The position numbers and the translations under genes are program-made. A stretch of DNA of 49,557 bases. Origin: Pseudomonadota bacterium. Lineage in GTDB: Bacteria > Pseudomonadota > Alphaproteobacteria > Rhizobiales > Beijerinckiaceae. Positions 33,051-42,014 of the stretch are shown piece after piece (the stretch's first letter is position 1; the number at the start of each line of letters is the position of its first letter). The notes under the pieces are model-generated. The model was given only the letters and a program-made list of their open reading frames with translations, was not told the DNA's origin and did no database searches. The stretch lies in contig JAJXYV010000068.1 in the NCBI GenBank assembly GCA_021780435.1, positions 1-49,557 of the forward strand, in the 5' to 3' direction.

Positions 33051-35453
33051 ATGGCGCGTGCGAACGCAGCCGATGCCTCATTATGCCTTGATCCGGCCGA
33101 GCCGCTCGACGCCCCCCGCAAATCGGCCGGGGCCGCGATGAGCCAGCTTTTCCTGGCCAGCGACGCGCCCCGCCGCCGTGCGCCGCCAACGCCCGCGCGC
33201 GGCGCCGAACCGCCGACCGCTTCTCTGTCGTCGAGGGAAAAGCTGGAGCCTCTGCTCCACAGCGCCATTCCAACGATGATCGTGCTCTTCCTGCTGACGC
33301 TGTTCGGGGTCGCCGCCCAGGTCGCGCTGCAGAGCCATGACCGGGTCGTGCCGGAAGCCCTTGGGCAGATGGAAATGGTCGCCCGGCTTGCCGCCGAGGA
33401 CCTCAACGCCGCTGCGCGCCGCGCGCCGCCCGGCGAGCCCGCCGCCATGATTCTGGAATCCGCGCTCGGCCGCCTCCAGACGCAGGGCAGGATCATCGCG
33501 GTGACCGACGCCGACGGCAGGGTGGTCGCCGCCTTGCCGCAGGGCGCGATTCCAGAAGTTCCGCTCGCCGACCATCTCGGCCCGGCCCAGCCCCTCACGG
33601 TCTTCGCCGAAAAGGCCGGGCCAATGCGCCTGATGCTTCCGAACGGCGCCGAGGTGCTCGCCGCGGTTCGCAATCTCGACGCGCCCTTCGGCCAGCTCGC
33701 GATCCTGCGGCCGATCGAGAGCGCCATGTCCGACTGGCGCACGGCCGCCCTGCGCTCGGCCATCCTTTTCATCCTGACCAGCGCGGTCACGGCCATCGTC
33801 GCCTTCGCCTATTTCACCCAGGCCAGTCGCGCCATCGACGCCGAATCCGACCGCGCCCGAATCCGCAACCGGATCGACGCGGCGCTGGAGCGCGGACGTT
33901 GCGGCCTCTGGGACTGGGATCTCGCCACGGGGCGCATCTACTGGTCGGAGTCCATGTACGACATGCTGTCCATGACCCGCGCCGGCGAATTCCTCTCCTT
34001 CGGCGACGTCCGCGAGCTCATCCATCCCGAAGACGACAATCTCGCGGCCGTCGCGGAACAGCTCACAGCCGGGCGGATCAATGCGATCGACCACGCCTTC
34101 CGCATCCGCGACGCCCAAGGCCAGTGGATCTGGATCCGCGCCCGCGCCCAGGTGATCCACGAGGGCCGCGAGCGCGCGCCCCATCTCGTCGGCATCGCGG
34201 TCGATATTTCCGAACAGGTCCGTCTCGCCGAGCGCAGCGCCGCCGCCGACCTTCGGTTGCGCGACGCGGTCGAGTCGATCTCCGAGGCCTTCGCGCTCTG
34301 GGACGCCGACAACCGGCTTGTGCTGTGCAACTCCCGGTTCCAGCGCGTCCATGGCCTTCCCGCCGACTGCACGGCGCCGGGCGCGCCTTACGCCAGGGTC
34401 ATGGCCTATTCGAACGGCTTCGCCGAACAGGCCGAAGCGCTGCCCGACGACGGCGCCGGACGGGCCTATGAGGCCCGGCTGGCCAACGGCCGATGGCTGC
34501 AGATCAACGAGCGCCGCACCAAGGACGGCGGCTATGTCTCGGTCGGCGCCGACATTTCCGCGCTCAAGCAGCACGAGCAGCAATTGCTCGACAGCGAGCG
34601 CCGCCTGACCGCCACGGTCGCCGATCTGCGCAAGTCCCGCCAGACCCTCGAGCTTCAGGCCCAGCAACTCGCTGAGCTCGCGGAGCGCTATCTCGAACAG
34701 AAAGCCGCGGCGGAAACCGCCAATCGCGCGAAATCCGATTTGCTGGCCAATATGAGCCATGAGCTGCGCACGCCGCTGACCCATATCATCGGTTTCGCGG
34801 AGGTGATGGAGCAGCAGTTTTTCGGCGACATCGGCAATCCGCGCTATGTGCAATACGCCAGTCATATCCGCCAGTCGGGCGAATATCTCCATGGCGTCAT
34901 CAGCGACGTGCTGGAAATGTCGCGCCTCGACGCGGGGCAGGTGATCCTGCACGCCCGCGAGGTTGACCTCGCCCCGACGCTCGCCGAAGCGGTGGACGCC
35001 TATCGCGCGCCGGCGCAGGCCAAGGACGTCACGATTGCATTCGATCCGCCCGCCGAGGCCCGCGTTTTCGCAGATCCGGACCTGCTCCGCCGCGTCGTTG
35101 GCATCCTCCTCAAGAACGCCTTGAAATTCACGCCCGAGGGCGGCAGGGTCGCCGTCCGCGCGCTGCGCCAGGGCGCGGCTCACGATATTGTCGTGGAGGA
35201 CAGCGGCTGCGGCATGAGCGCGGAAGAACTGGCGCTTGTCTGCCATCCCTTCGAGCAGCCTTCGCCGCTGATGCAGGACGGCATGAAGGGCGCGGGCCTC
35301 GGCCTGTCGATCGCGCGCTCCCTCGTGGAGCTGCATGGCGGCGAATTGCGGATCGATTCCTCCCCCGGCAAGGGCGCGCGCGTCTGCATCCATCTTCCCG
35401 GCCCGCGCGCGCAGGCGCGCAACCGCCTCGCCGCCATCAGCGCTGCGGAGTGA
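33051..35453 (+). CDS. membrane PAS-PAS sensor histidine kinase
   Basis: This is a sensor kinase of 800 residues. Two membrane helices (about residues 73 to 97 and 244 to 265) flank a periplasmic sensing region of about 145 residues. Two PAS domains follow (GLWDWDLATGRIYWSE, then AFALWDADNRLVLCNSRFQ), a coiled coil, and the kinase core: H570 in NMSHELRTPLTHIIGF, N-box LLKNALKFTPEGG, DSGCGM, and GAGLGLSIARS. No receiver domain is attached. The H-box style is that of the alphaproteobacterial PdhS/PleC/DivJ group, which acts on DivK, but this is only an impression. No response regulator gene is nearby. The ATG at 33051 has GGAG six bases upstream. Confidence 0.9.
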   Translation: MARANAADASLCLDPAEPLDAPRKSAGAAMSQLFLASDAPRRRAPPTPARGAEPPTASLSSREKLEPLLHSAIPTMIVLFLLTLFGVAAQVALQSHDRVVPEALGQMEMVARLAAEDLNAAARRAPPGEPAAMILESALGRLQTQGRIIAVTDADGRVVAALPQGAIPEVPLADHLGPAQPLTVFAEKAGPMRLMLPNGAEVLAAVRNLDAPFGQLAILRPIESAMSDWRTAALRSAILFILTSAVTAIVAFAYFTQASRAIDAESDRARIRNRIDAALERGRCGLWDWDLATGRIYWSESMYDMLSMTRAGEFLSFGDVRELIHPEDDNLAAVAEQLTAGRINAIDHAFRIRDAQGQWIWIRARAQVIHEGRERAPHLVGIAVDISEQVRLAERSAAADLRLRDAVESISEAFALWDADNRLVLCNSRFQRVHGLPADCTAPGAPYARVMAYSNGFAEQAEALPDDGAGRAYEARLANGRWLQINERRTKDGGYVSVGADISALKQHEQQLLDSERRLTATVADLRKSRQTLELQAQQLAELAERYLEQKAAAETANRAKSDLLANMSHELRTPLTHIIGFAEVMEQQFFGDIGNPRYVQYASHIRQSGEYLHGVISDVLEMSRLDAGQVILHAREVDLAPTLAEAVDAYRAPAQAKDVTIAFDPPAEARVFADPDLLRRVVGILLKNALKFTPEGGRVAVRALRQGAAHDIVVEDSGCGMSAEELALVCHPFEQPSPLMQDGMKGAGLGLSIARSLVELHGGELRIDSSPGKGARVCIHLPGPRAQARNRLAAISAAE

Positions 35454-35467
35454 TCAGGGACAGGAAA

Positions 35468-35719
35468 TCAGCGGGAAAAGACCTTGTCCATATGGGCGGC
35501 GAGCGCGAGGTCCTTTTCGGTGACCCCTCCAGCGCTGTGGGTGGACAGGTCGACCCAGACCCGATTGTAGATATTGGTCCATTCCGGATGGTGATCGACG
35601 CGCTCGCAATAAAGGCCGACCTCGACCATGAAGGCCAGAGCCCGGGCGAAGCTCCCGAATTCGAACACCTTGGCGATCCGCTTGTCGTCGCCGCTCCACC
35701 CATCAGGAATTCCGACCAT
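35468..35719 (-). CDS. pterin-4a-carbinolamine dehydratase family protein, short
   Basis: These enzymes dehydrate 4a-hydroxytetrahydrobiopterin to recycle the cofactor of aromatic amino acid hydroxylases. The 83 residues hold the family motif: DHHPEWTNIYNRVWVDLSTH followed by GGVTEKDLALA, with the two adjacent histidines and the conserved aspartate. Length is below the usual 95 to 110, with the loss at the N-terminus, yet the ATG has GGAGG seven bases upstream and looks genuine. No phenylalanine hydroxylase is in the window. It is convergent with the kinase and divergent from the M20 peptidase. Confidence 0.88.
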   Translation of the reverse strand: MVGIPDGWSGDDKRIAKVFEFGSFARALAFMVEVGLYCERVDHHPEWTNIYNRVWVDLSTHSAGGVTEKDLALAAHMDKVFSR

Positions 35720-35795
35720 TTCCCGCCCTCCGCCGCAAAGCGTGACGCGCTCCCCGCGCGCTGGTATTTATAGCCTGAATCAAGCAGGAGCCGAC

Positions 35796-37181
35796 ATGTC
35801 CAATCTCGAAAAGGCGCTGGCCGCGCTCGACGCCGACCGACAGGGCGCGTTGGAGCGATTGTTTCACCTCCTGCGCTTCAAATCCATCTCCACCGATCCG
35901 GCCTATGCCCCGGAATGCGCCTCCGCCGCCGACTGGCTGGTCGGACAGCTCAAGGAGCTCGGCTTCGAGGCCTCCACGCGGCCGACGGCCGGCCATCCGA
36001 TGGTCGTCGGCAAGGCCAAAGCCGCGCGGCCTGACGCGCCCCACGTGCTGTTCTATGGCCATTACGACGTCCAGCCGGTCGATCCGCCGGAGCTTTGGAA
36101 CACCGATCCGTTCACGCCGGCGATCGCCGAGCCGGAGCCGGACCGCAAGCAGATCGTCGCGCGCGGCGCCGCGGACGACAAGGGCCAGCTCATGACCTTT
36201 CTCGAAGCCTGCCGCGCCTTCCGCGCCAATGGCGGCCTGCCCTGTCACATCAGCATCCTGTTCGAAGGCGAGGAAGAATCGGGCTCAACCTCCCTGCCCG
36301 CCTTCCTCGCCCAGAACGGCAAGGAGTTGAAGGCCGACCTGATGCTCGTCTGCGACACCAATATGTGGGATCGCGACACGCCGCTGATCACCTGCATGCT
36401 GCGCGGCCTCGTGCTCGAAGAAGTCGTCATCAAGGCCGCGAGCCGCGACCTTCATTCCGGCATGTTCGGCGGCCCCGCCGTCAATCCGATCCATGTCCTG
36501 GCGCGGGTCATCGCCGGCCTGCACGACGAGGACGGCCGGATCGCCCTGCCGGGCTTCTATGACGACGTTCCGGAACTGCCGCCCGAAATCAAGGCGCAAT
36601 GGGCGGCGCTCGACTTCAGCGAGGCCGCCTTTCTCGGCGAGGTCGGGCTTTCCGTTCCGGCGGGCGAGGCGGAATATTCCGTGCTTGAGCAGATCTGGGC
36701 GCGGCCGACCTGCGACGTCAACGGAATCGTCGGCGGCTATACCGGCCAAGGCTCCAAGACCGTGCTGCCGGCGCAGGCGAGCGCGAAATTCTCGTTCCGT
36801 CTCGTCGGCAAGCAGAACCCCGAGGAAATTGTCCAAGCCTTTCGCGATTACGTGCGGAAAAATCTCCCCGACGACTGCGAGGCGGAATTCGTCAGCCATG
36901 GCGCAAGCCCGGCGCTTTCCCTGCCCTTCCGCTCCGAGGCGATCCAGCGCGCCAGCCGCGCGCTTGAAGCCGAATGGGGCAAGCCCGCCGTCCTTGCCGC
37001 CTCGGGCGGCTCGATCCCGGTTGTCGGCCTGTTCAAACGCGAGCTGAAAATGGATTCGCTGATGGTCGGCTTCGGCCTCGACGACGACCGCATCCACTCG
37101 CCCAACGAGAAATACGAGCTCTCGTCCTTCCAGAAGGGCGCGCGAAGCTGGGCCCGGATTCTCGCGGCCCTCGCCGGCTGA
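35796..37181 (+). CDS. M20-family dipeptidase
   Basis: This cytoplasmic zinc peptidase of 461 residues belongs to the M20 family (ArgE/DapE/CPG2/carnosinase type). Metal ligands and catalytic residues are visible: H89 in FYGHYDVQPVDP, the bridging aspartate in RGAADDKGQLM, the general base and metal ligand in FEGEEESGS, and D in LVCDTNMWD. The dimerisation insert with DLHSGMFGG is present and the C-terminal histidine motif DDRIHSPNEKYEL completes the site. GGAG precedes the ATG at 35796. The organisation fits dipeptidases acting on neutral dipeptides; the exact substrate is unknown. Confidence 0.93.
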   Translation: MSNLEKALAALDADRQGALERLFHLLRFKSISTDPAYAPECASAADWLVGQLKELGFEASTRPTAGHPMVVGKAKAARPDAPHVLFYGHYDVQPVDPPELWNTDPFTPAIAEPEPDRKQIVARGAADDKGQLMTFLEACRAFRANGGLPCHISILFEGEEESGSTSLPAFLAQNGKELKADLMLVCDTNMWDRDTPLITCMLRGLVLEEVVIKAASRDLHSGMFGGPAVNPIHVLARVIAGLHDEDGRIALPGFYDDVPELPPEIKAQWAALDFSEAAFLGEVGLSVPAGEAEYSVLEQIWARPTCDVNGIVGGYTGQGSKTVLPAQASAKFSFRLVGKQNPEEIVQAFRDYVRKNLPDDCEAEFVSHGASPALSLPFRSEAIQRASRALEAEWGKPAVLAASGGSIPVVGLFKRELKMDSLMVGFGLDDDRIHSPNEKYELSSFQKGARSWARILAALAG

Positions 37182-37198
37182 GTCGAAGGAACAAAAGC

Positions 37199-37223
37199 CG
37201 AATCGGCGACCTGCGCCGATTCG
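37199..37223 (+). terminator. intrinsic terminator after the M20 peptidase gene
   Basis: A perfect 10-bp stem (CGAATCGGCG with CGCCGATTCG) closes a five-base loop, 17 bases after the stop codon. CGCTCG and then TTTTGTT follow on the plus strand. The U tract is slightly displaced but the hairpin is strong. Confidence 0.65.
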
Positions 37224-37417
37224 CGCTCGTTTTGTTCGCGCAAAATTCCGCGCTTCCCATTTTGGGGCGCCGCCCGTGCGGATCGTCTCAAGTTTTCATT
37301 CAAATTTCGAACAAATCGAAAATATGCCCGTTTCAGCGATTCGTTCGGTGAATATTCCCGTCCTGATCGCCGAATCCCGTTTCGGGCCTTAAGCGCGCGT
37401 TAACAGGCAAGGCGACG

Positions 37418-37939
37418 TTAGGACTTTTTCCCGCGTCCCTTTTTCGCGGCTCTGGGAACCTTGGCCGGCCAGGCGACGATATGGTCGAGCAGATCCTCGA
37501 CCGTCAATTCGTCCTCGAGCGCGCTGACCCGGCCGAGGATGGAAATCCCCGCCTCGACAACGCTCTCCGGGCGTCCGCTGACCAGCGGATGCCAGTCCGG
37601 CAGGTCCTCGCCATGAGCCAGCAGGCGATAGGCGCAGGTCGGCGGCAGCCAGGTCAACGCGGCCGCCGTCTCCGGCGCCAGGCGGATGCAATCCGGCACG
37701 CGGCGCGTGCGATGGCCGTAATCGGCGCAACGCGCCGTCGTCGGATCCAACAGGCGGCAACCGACGTCGGTGAAATGAATTTCGCCGGTGTCTTCGTCCT
37801 CGAGCTTCACCAGGCAGCAGCGGCCGCAACCGTCGCACAGGCTTTCCCATTCCGACTTCGTCAGATCGGACAGCGCGCGGCCACGCCAGAAAGGCTCCTT
37901 CGGCTTGGCGGCGCGCGTGACTTTTTTCGGCGGATTCAT
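37418..37939 (-). CDS. YcgN-type (UPF0260) cysteine-cluster protein
   Basis: This protein of 173 residues belongs to the widespread YcgN/UPF0260 family of putative metal-binding proteins with unknown function. The family cysteine pattern is visible: LCDGCGRCCLVK, then VGCRLLD, ARCADY, PDCIRL and PTCAYRLL, enough cysteines for a zinc or iron-sulfur site. WHPLVSG is another conserved block. The C-terminus is lysine-rich. It is divergent from the PBP1A gene. No biochemical role is established that I can name. Confidence 0.9.
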   Translation of the reverse strand: MNPPKKVTRAAKPKEPFWRGRALSDLTKSEWESLCDGCGRCCLVKLEDEDTGEIHFTDVGCRLLDPTTARCADYGHRTRRVPDCIRLAPETAAALTWLPPTCAYRLLAHGEDLPDWHPLVSGRPESVVEAGISILGRVSALEDELTVEDLLDHIVAWPAKVPRAAKKGRGKKS

Positions 37940-38112
37940 GGACTGTTTCAGTTTGGGGCAAAAGTCGCTGGCGCAGCTTTTGCGCTTGAAGGTCGATGGC
38001 GTTAAGACAATGTTAAAGGCGTCGGCGCGAACGACCTGTCAAGACCCACGACCTCGGGCGAGACAAGGTCGAACGGGTCGCCCCGGGGAAACTGCAATGG
38101 AGCGGAGCCGCC

Positions 38113-40338
38113 TTGGCCTATGATTTCCGCAAAGCCAGATGGTTCCGCGCCATCAGGAATGCGCTGCTCGGCCTTGATTCGTGGATCGACAGCACGTTCT
38201 ATTCGCTCGGCGTCGACACGGCGGAGTTGTGGCGCTCCTATGCCGGCTTCACCGAGCGTTTCCATGTGCGCGGAGCGACCCGCGCGGCGGTCGAAATCGC
38301 CTGCGAAGGCCTGACGCTCGGCGTTTTCGGCGGCATGGTCCTTGTCGTCCTCGCCCAGCCGGCCTTCCGCCTCACCGCCTCCGGGGACTGGCTGAAAAAA
38401 ACAGACCTCGCCGTCACCTTCCAGGACCGCTACGGCAAGGAGGTCGGGCGGCGCGGCATTCTCCACGACGACGCGGTCCCGCTCGACCAATATCCCGATT
38501 ATGTGGTCCAGGCCGTGCTTTCGACCGAGGACCGCCGCTTCTACGATCATTGGGGCGTCGATCCCATCGGCCTGTTGCGCGCCTTCACCGTGAACGCCCG
38601 CTCCTCGGGCGTGGTTCAGGGCGGCTCGACCCTCACCCAGCAGCTCGCCAAGAACCTGTTCCTCTCGAACGAGCGCACGCTCACCCGCAAGATCAACGAA
38701 GCCTTCCTCGCCTTCTGGCTCGAATCCCATCTGACCAAGAAGGAAATCCTCCAGCTTTACCTCGACCGCGCCTATATGGGCGGCGGAACCTTCGGCATCC
38801 AGGCGGCGGCGCAATTCTATTTCGGCCGCTCGATCAAGGACGTAACCCTCGCCCAGGCGGCCATGCTCGCCGGCCTGTTCAAGGCGCCGACCAAATTCGC
38901 GCCGCACGTCAACCTTCCCGCCGCCCGCGCCCGCGCCAACGACGTGCTGAACAACATGGTCGTCGCCGGCTATCTGCGCGAGAACCAGATCGCGGACGCG
39001 CTGCGCAACCCCGCCTCGCCGGTCGATCGCGGGAGCGAGGCCGCGCCGCCGGACTGGTATCTCGACTGGGCCTTCGACGAGATCAAGGCCCTGGCCGACG
39101 CCGGCAAGCTCGGCCGCGACCGCGTCTTCACCGTCCGCGCGGCGCTCGATTCGGCGCTCCAGCGCAAGGCTGAAGAAACCATCGACCAGATGTTGCGCGA
39201 GAGCGGACCGGGTTTCAACGCCCATCAGGGCGCGGCCATCGTCCTCGAACCTGACGGCGCGGTGCGGACGATCGTCGGCGGCCGCGATTACGCCGCGAGC
39301 CAGTTCAACCGCGCGACCGACGCCCAGCGCCAGCCCGGGTCGTCCTTCAAGCCCTATGTCTATCTGACGGCGCTGATGAGCGGAAAGTTCACCCCCGACA
39401 CGACGGTGGTGGACGCGCCGATCTGCCTTGGCAACTGGTGCCCCAGGAATTACGGCGGCTCCTACAAGGGCGCCATGCCCATGTGGAATGCGCTCGCCCA
39501 TTCGCTCAACACCGTTGCGGTGCGGCTTTCGGTGGCGATCGGCGACGGCGACGCCAAGAAAGGCCGGGCGCGGATCATTGCGACGGCGCGGCGGCTCGGC
39601 GTCACCGCGCCCCTGCCCGACACTCAATCCCTGCCGCTCGGCGCCGACGAAGTCAGCCCGATGGACCAGGCGACCGGTTATTCCGCCTTCGCCAATGGCG
39701 GAAAAAGGGTCAAGCCCTATGCCGCAATGGAAATTTACAACAGCCGCGGCGAACTCATCTACAGCCATGATCGCGACGGCGAGAAGCCGGTGCAGGTCGT
39801 GGACCCACGCTATATCAACGAACTCGTCTTCATGATGACCCAAGTCGTCGAACAGGGCACCGGACGGCGCGCCCAGCTTGACGGGATCAAGGTCGCCGGC
39901 AAGACCGGCACGACCAACGAATATAAGGACGCCTGGTTCTGCGGCTATACGGGCAATTTCGTTGGCATTGTCTGGTACGGCAATGACGACGACCAGCCGA
40001 TGGAAAAGATGACGGGCGGTTCGCTCCCCGCGGCGACGTGGCACGACATCATGGCCTTCGCCCATAGCGGCGTGGACCTCAAGCCGCTACCGGGCCTGCC
40101 GTTGCTCGCCGAACAGGGTCCGGTGGCGCAACTCACCGACAGCGGGGGCGGACAAACGCTCAAGGTCCGCGAACAATTGACCAGAAAGTCCTCGCAGGCG
40201 CTCGGAACGATCGAAAACCTCATGAAATCGGTCGGCGAAAAGCATGGCGCGCTGGATCTCGCCCAGCGGCGTTACGCTGCGGCAGAGCTTTCGACGATCG
40301 CCATTCGGCGCCCGCCGCCGATTGTCAACCTGCGTTAG
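38113..40338 (+). CDS. penicillin-binding protein 1A, bifunctional transglycosylase/transpeptidase
   Basis: A class A PBP polymerises and cross-links peptidoglycan at the periplasmic face. The 741 residues have one membrane helix (about 65 to 85), the family 51 glycosyltransferase domain with catalytic E139 in STEDRRFYDHWG and GGSTLTQQLAKN, and the transpeptidase domain with S410xxK413 in PGSSFKPY, the AHSLNT motif and K597TG. The start is a TTG with GGAG five bases upstream. The N-terminal cytoplasmic region of 60 residues is longer than in many PBP1A proteins. An adjoining pbp regulator gene is not visible. Confidence 0.93.
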   Translation: MAYDFRKARWFRAIRNALLGLDSWIDSTFYSLGVDTAELWRSYAGFTERFHVRGATRAAVEIACEGLTLGVFGGMVLVVLAQPAFRLTASGDWLKKTDLAVTFQDRYGKEVGRRGILHDDAVPLDQYPDYVVQAVLSTEDRRFYDHWGVDPIGLLRAFTVNARSSGVVQGGSTLTQQLAKNLFLSNERTLTRKINEAFLAFWLESHLTKKEILQLYLDRAYMGGGTFGIQAAAQFYFGRSIKDVTLAQAAMLAGLFKAPTKFAPHVNLPAARARANDVLNNMVVAGYLRENQIADALRNPASPVDRGSEAAPPDWYLDWAFDEIKALADAGKLGRDRVFTVRAALDSALQRKAEETIDQMLRESGPGFNAHQGAAIVLEPDGAVRTIVGGRDYAASQFNRATDAQRQPGSSFKPYVYLTALMSGKFTPDTTVVDAPICLGNWCPRNYGGSYKGAMPMWNALAHSLNTVAVRLSVAIGDGDAKKGRARIIATARRLGVTAPLPDTQSLPLGADEVSPMDQATGYSAFANGGKRVKPYAAMEIYNSRGELIYSHDRDGEKPVQVVDPRYINELVFMMTQVVEQGTGRRAQLDGIKVAGKTGTTNEYKDAWFCGYTGNFVGIVWYGNDDDQPMEKMTGGSLPAATWHDIMAFAHSGVDLKPLPGLPLLAEQGPVAQLTDSGGGQTLKVREQLTRKSSQALGTIENLMKSVGEKHGALDLAQRRYAAAELSTIAIRRPPPIVNLR

Positions 40339-40562
40339 GGCCATCCCCCCGCCGCGCTCCCCTCCCGGCCGGAAAAACAGCGACAGGACCGAGCGAAATC
40401 CGATGCTTGCCGCTTGAATCGTCATTGCATTTCCAATTGGACATGCAAAACTCCCGGCGTCAGGCGCGAGCGCCCGTCGATATCGGGCGACGACGGAACG
40501 CCGTTCATTCGGACGCCGCCAAACCTGGCGTCGGGAATAAAATCAGCCAACGGAGGAACAAG

Positions 40563-42005
40563 GTGACGACCGCGACGAAAGCCCCCGGTGAGGCCGGTCA
40601 TGAAGGCGCCTTGGTCAAAATCGCAATCGGCTTCACGGCCTGGGCAGAACGCTGGTTCCCCGACGCCTTCATCTTCGTGGCCATCGCTGTGGTCGTCGTC
40701 GCGCTGGGGGCTTTGGCGAATGGCGCTTCCCCTGTTTCCATCAGCCTCGCCTTCGGCAATGGCTTCTGGAGCCTGATCACCTTCACCATGCAGATGGCCT
40801 TCGTCGCCATCGGCGGCTATGTCGTCGCCACCTCCGCCCCGGCCGCGCGCCTGATCCGCGGCCTCGCGGCCTGGCCAAAATCGGGCGTGAGCGCCGTGGG
40901 CATGGTCGCCGCCATCAGCACGACGGCCTCCCTGCTCAACTGGGGCCTCAGCCTGATCTTCAGCGGACTGCTGGTTCTCGCCCTCGCCCGCCGTCGCGAA
41001 CTCCGCATGGATTACCGCGCCGCTGGCGCGGCCGCCTATCTCGGCCTGGGCTCCGTCTGGGCGCTCGGCCTGTCCTCGTCGGCGGCGCAACTCCAGGCCA
41101 ACGCCGCGAGCCTGCCCAAGAGCCTGCTGCCGATCACAGGCGTTATTCCGTTCAGCGAAACGATCTTCCTTTGGCAATCCATGACGATCGCGGCGATCAT
41201 CATCGTGGTTTCGATCGTCATCGCGACCTGGTCCGCGCCCGGTCCGGAAACAGCGCTGACGGCGGAAGCGATGGGAGTCGATGTCACGCCGGAAGGCGCG
41301 ATCGACGAGGACCGGCCGACCCAGCCGGGCGAATGGCTCGAACATTCGCCGATATTGACCCTTCTGCTCGTCCTGCTTGCGAGCGGATGGGTCATTCACG
41401 AATTTTCGCGCCAGAGCGCGATGATCGCGATTTCCAATCTGAACACTTATAATTTCCTGTTCATCATGGTCGGCATGCTCCTGCATTGGCGACCCGCGCG
41501 CTTTCTCGACGCCGTCAAGAAGGCGGTTCCCGCAACCTCGGGCGTCCTGATTCAATTCCCGTTTTACGGGGCGATCGCAGCCATCCTCACCCAGCCGAAG
41601 AACGGCGCCGGCCTCACGGTTTCGGATCAGATCGCGCATGCCTTCGTAAGCCTGACGACCCAGCACGTCTATCCGCTCGCGATCGGCGTTTATTCGGCCA
41701 TTCTCGGCTTTTTTGTTCCCTCGGGCGGCGGGAAATGGCTGCTGGAGGCGCCCTATCTGATGCAGGCGGCCAATGACCTGCGCGTGCATCTTGGGTGGGC
41801 GGTGCAGGTCTATAACGCCGCCGAGGCCCTGCCCAACCTGATCAACCCGTTCTGGATGCTGCCGCTTCTGGGCGTGCTGGGCCTTCGCGCCCGCAACCTC
41901 GTCGGCTTCACCTTCCTGCAATTGCTGGTGATGCTGCCGCTCGTGCTCTTCCTGCTTTGGGCGTTCGCCTATACGCTCGATTATCATCCGCCTGTGACGC
42001 CGTGA
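40563..42005 (+). CDS. short-chain fatty acid transporter (AtoE family)
   Basis: AtoE-family permeases import short-chain fatty acids such as acetoacetate or butyrate. The 480 residues are almost entirely hydrophobic, with about 12 membrane segments; family blocks include LNWGLSLIFSGLL, ALGLSSSAAQLQANA, NLNTYNFLFIMVGMLLHW and GFFVPSGGGKWLLEAP. The start is the GTG at 40563, supported by GGAGG seven bases upstream; the frame stays open to 40407 but that part is not membrane-like. No thiolase or CoA-transferase gene accompanies it, so the substrate is not confirmed by context. It converges on murJ with a 9-bp gap. Confidence 0.9.
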   Translation: MTTATKAPGEAGHEGALVKIAIGFTAWAERWFPDAFIFVAIAVVVVALGALANGASPVSISLAFGNGFWSLITFTMQMAFVAIGGYVVATSAPAARLIRGLAAWPKSGVSAVGMVAAISTTASLLNWGLSLIFSGLLVLALARRRELRMDYRAAGAAAYLGLGSVWALGLSSSAAQLQANAASLPKSLLPITGVIPFSETIFLWQSMTIAAIIIVVSIVIATWSAPGPETALTAEAMGVDVTPEGAIDEDRPTQPGEWLEHSPILTLLLVLLASGWVIHEFSRQSAMIAISNLNTYNFLFIMVGMLLHWRPARFLDAVKKAVPATSGVLIQFPFYGAIAAILTQPKNGAGLTVSDQIAHAFVSLTTQHVYPLAIGVYSAILGFFVPSGGGKWLLEAPYLMQAANDLRVHLGWAVQVYNAAEALPNLINPFWMLPLLGVLGLRARNLVGFTFLQLLVMLPLVLFLLWAFAYTLDYHPPVTP

Positions 42006-42014
42006 GGATCGTCC

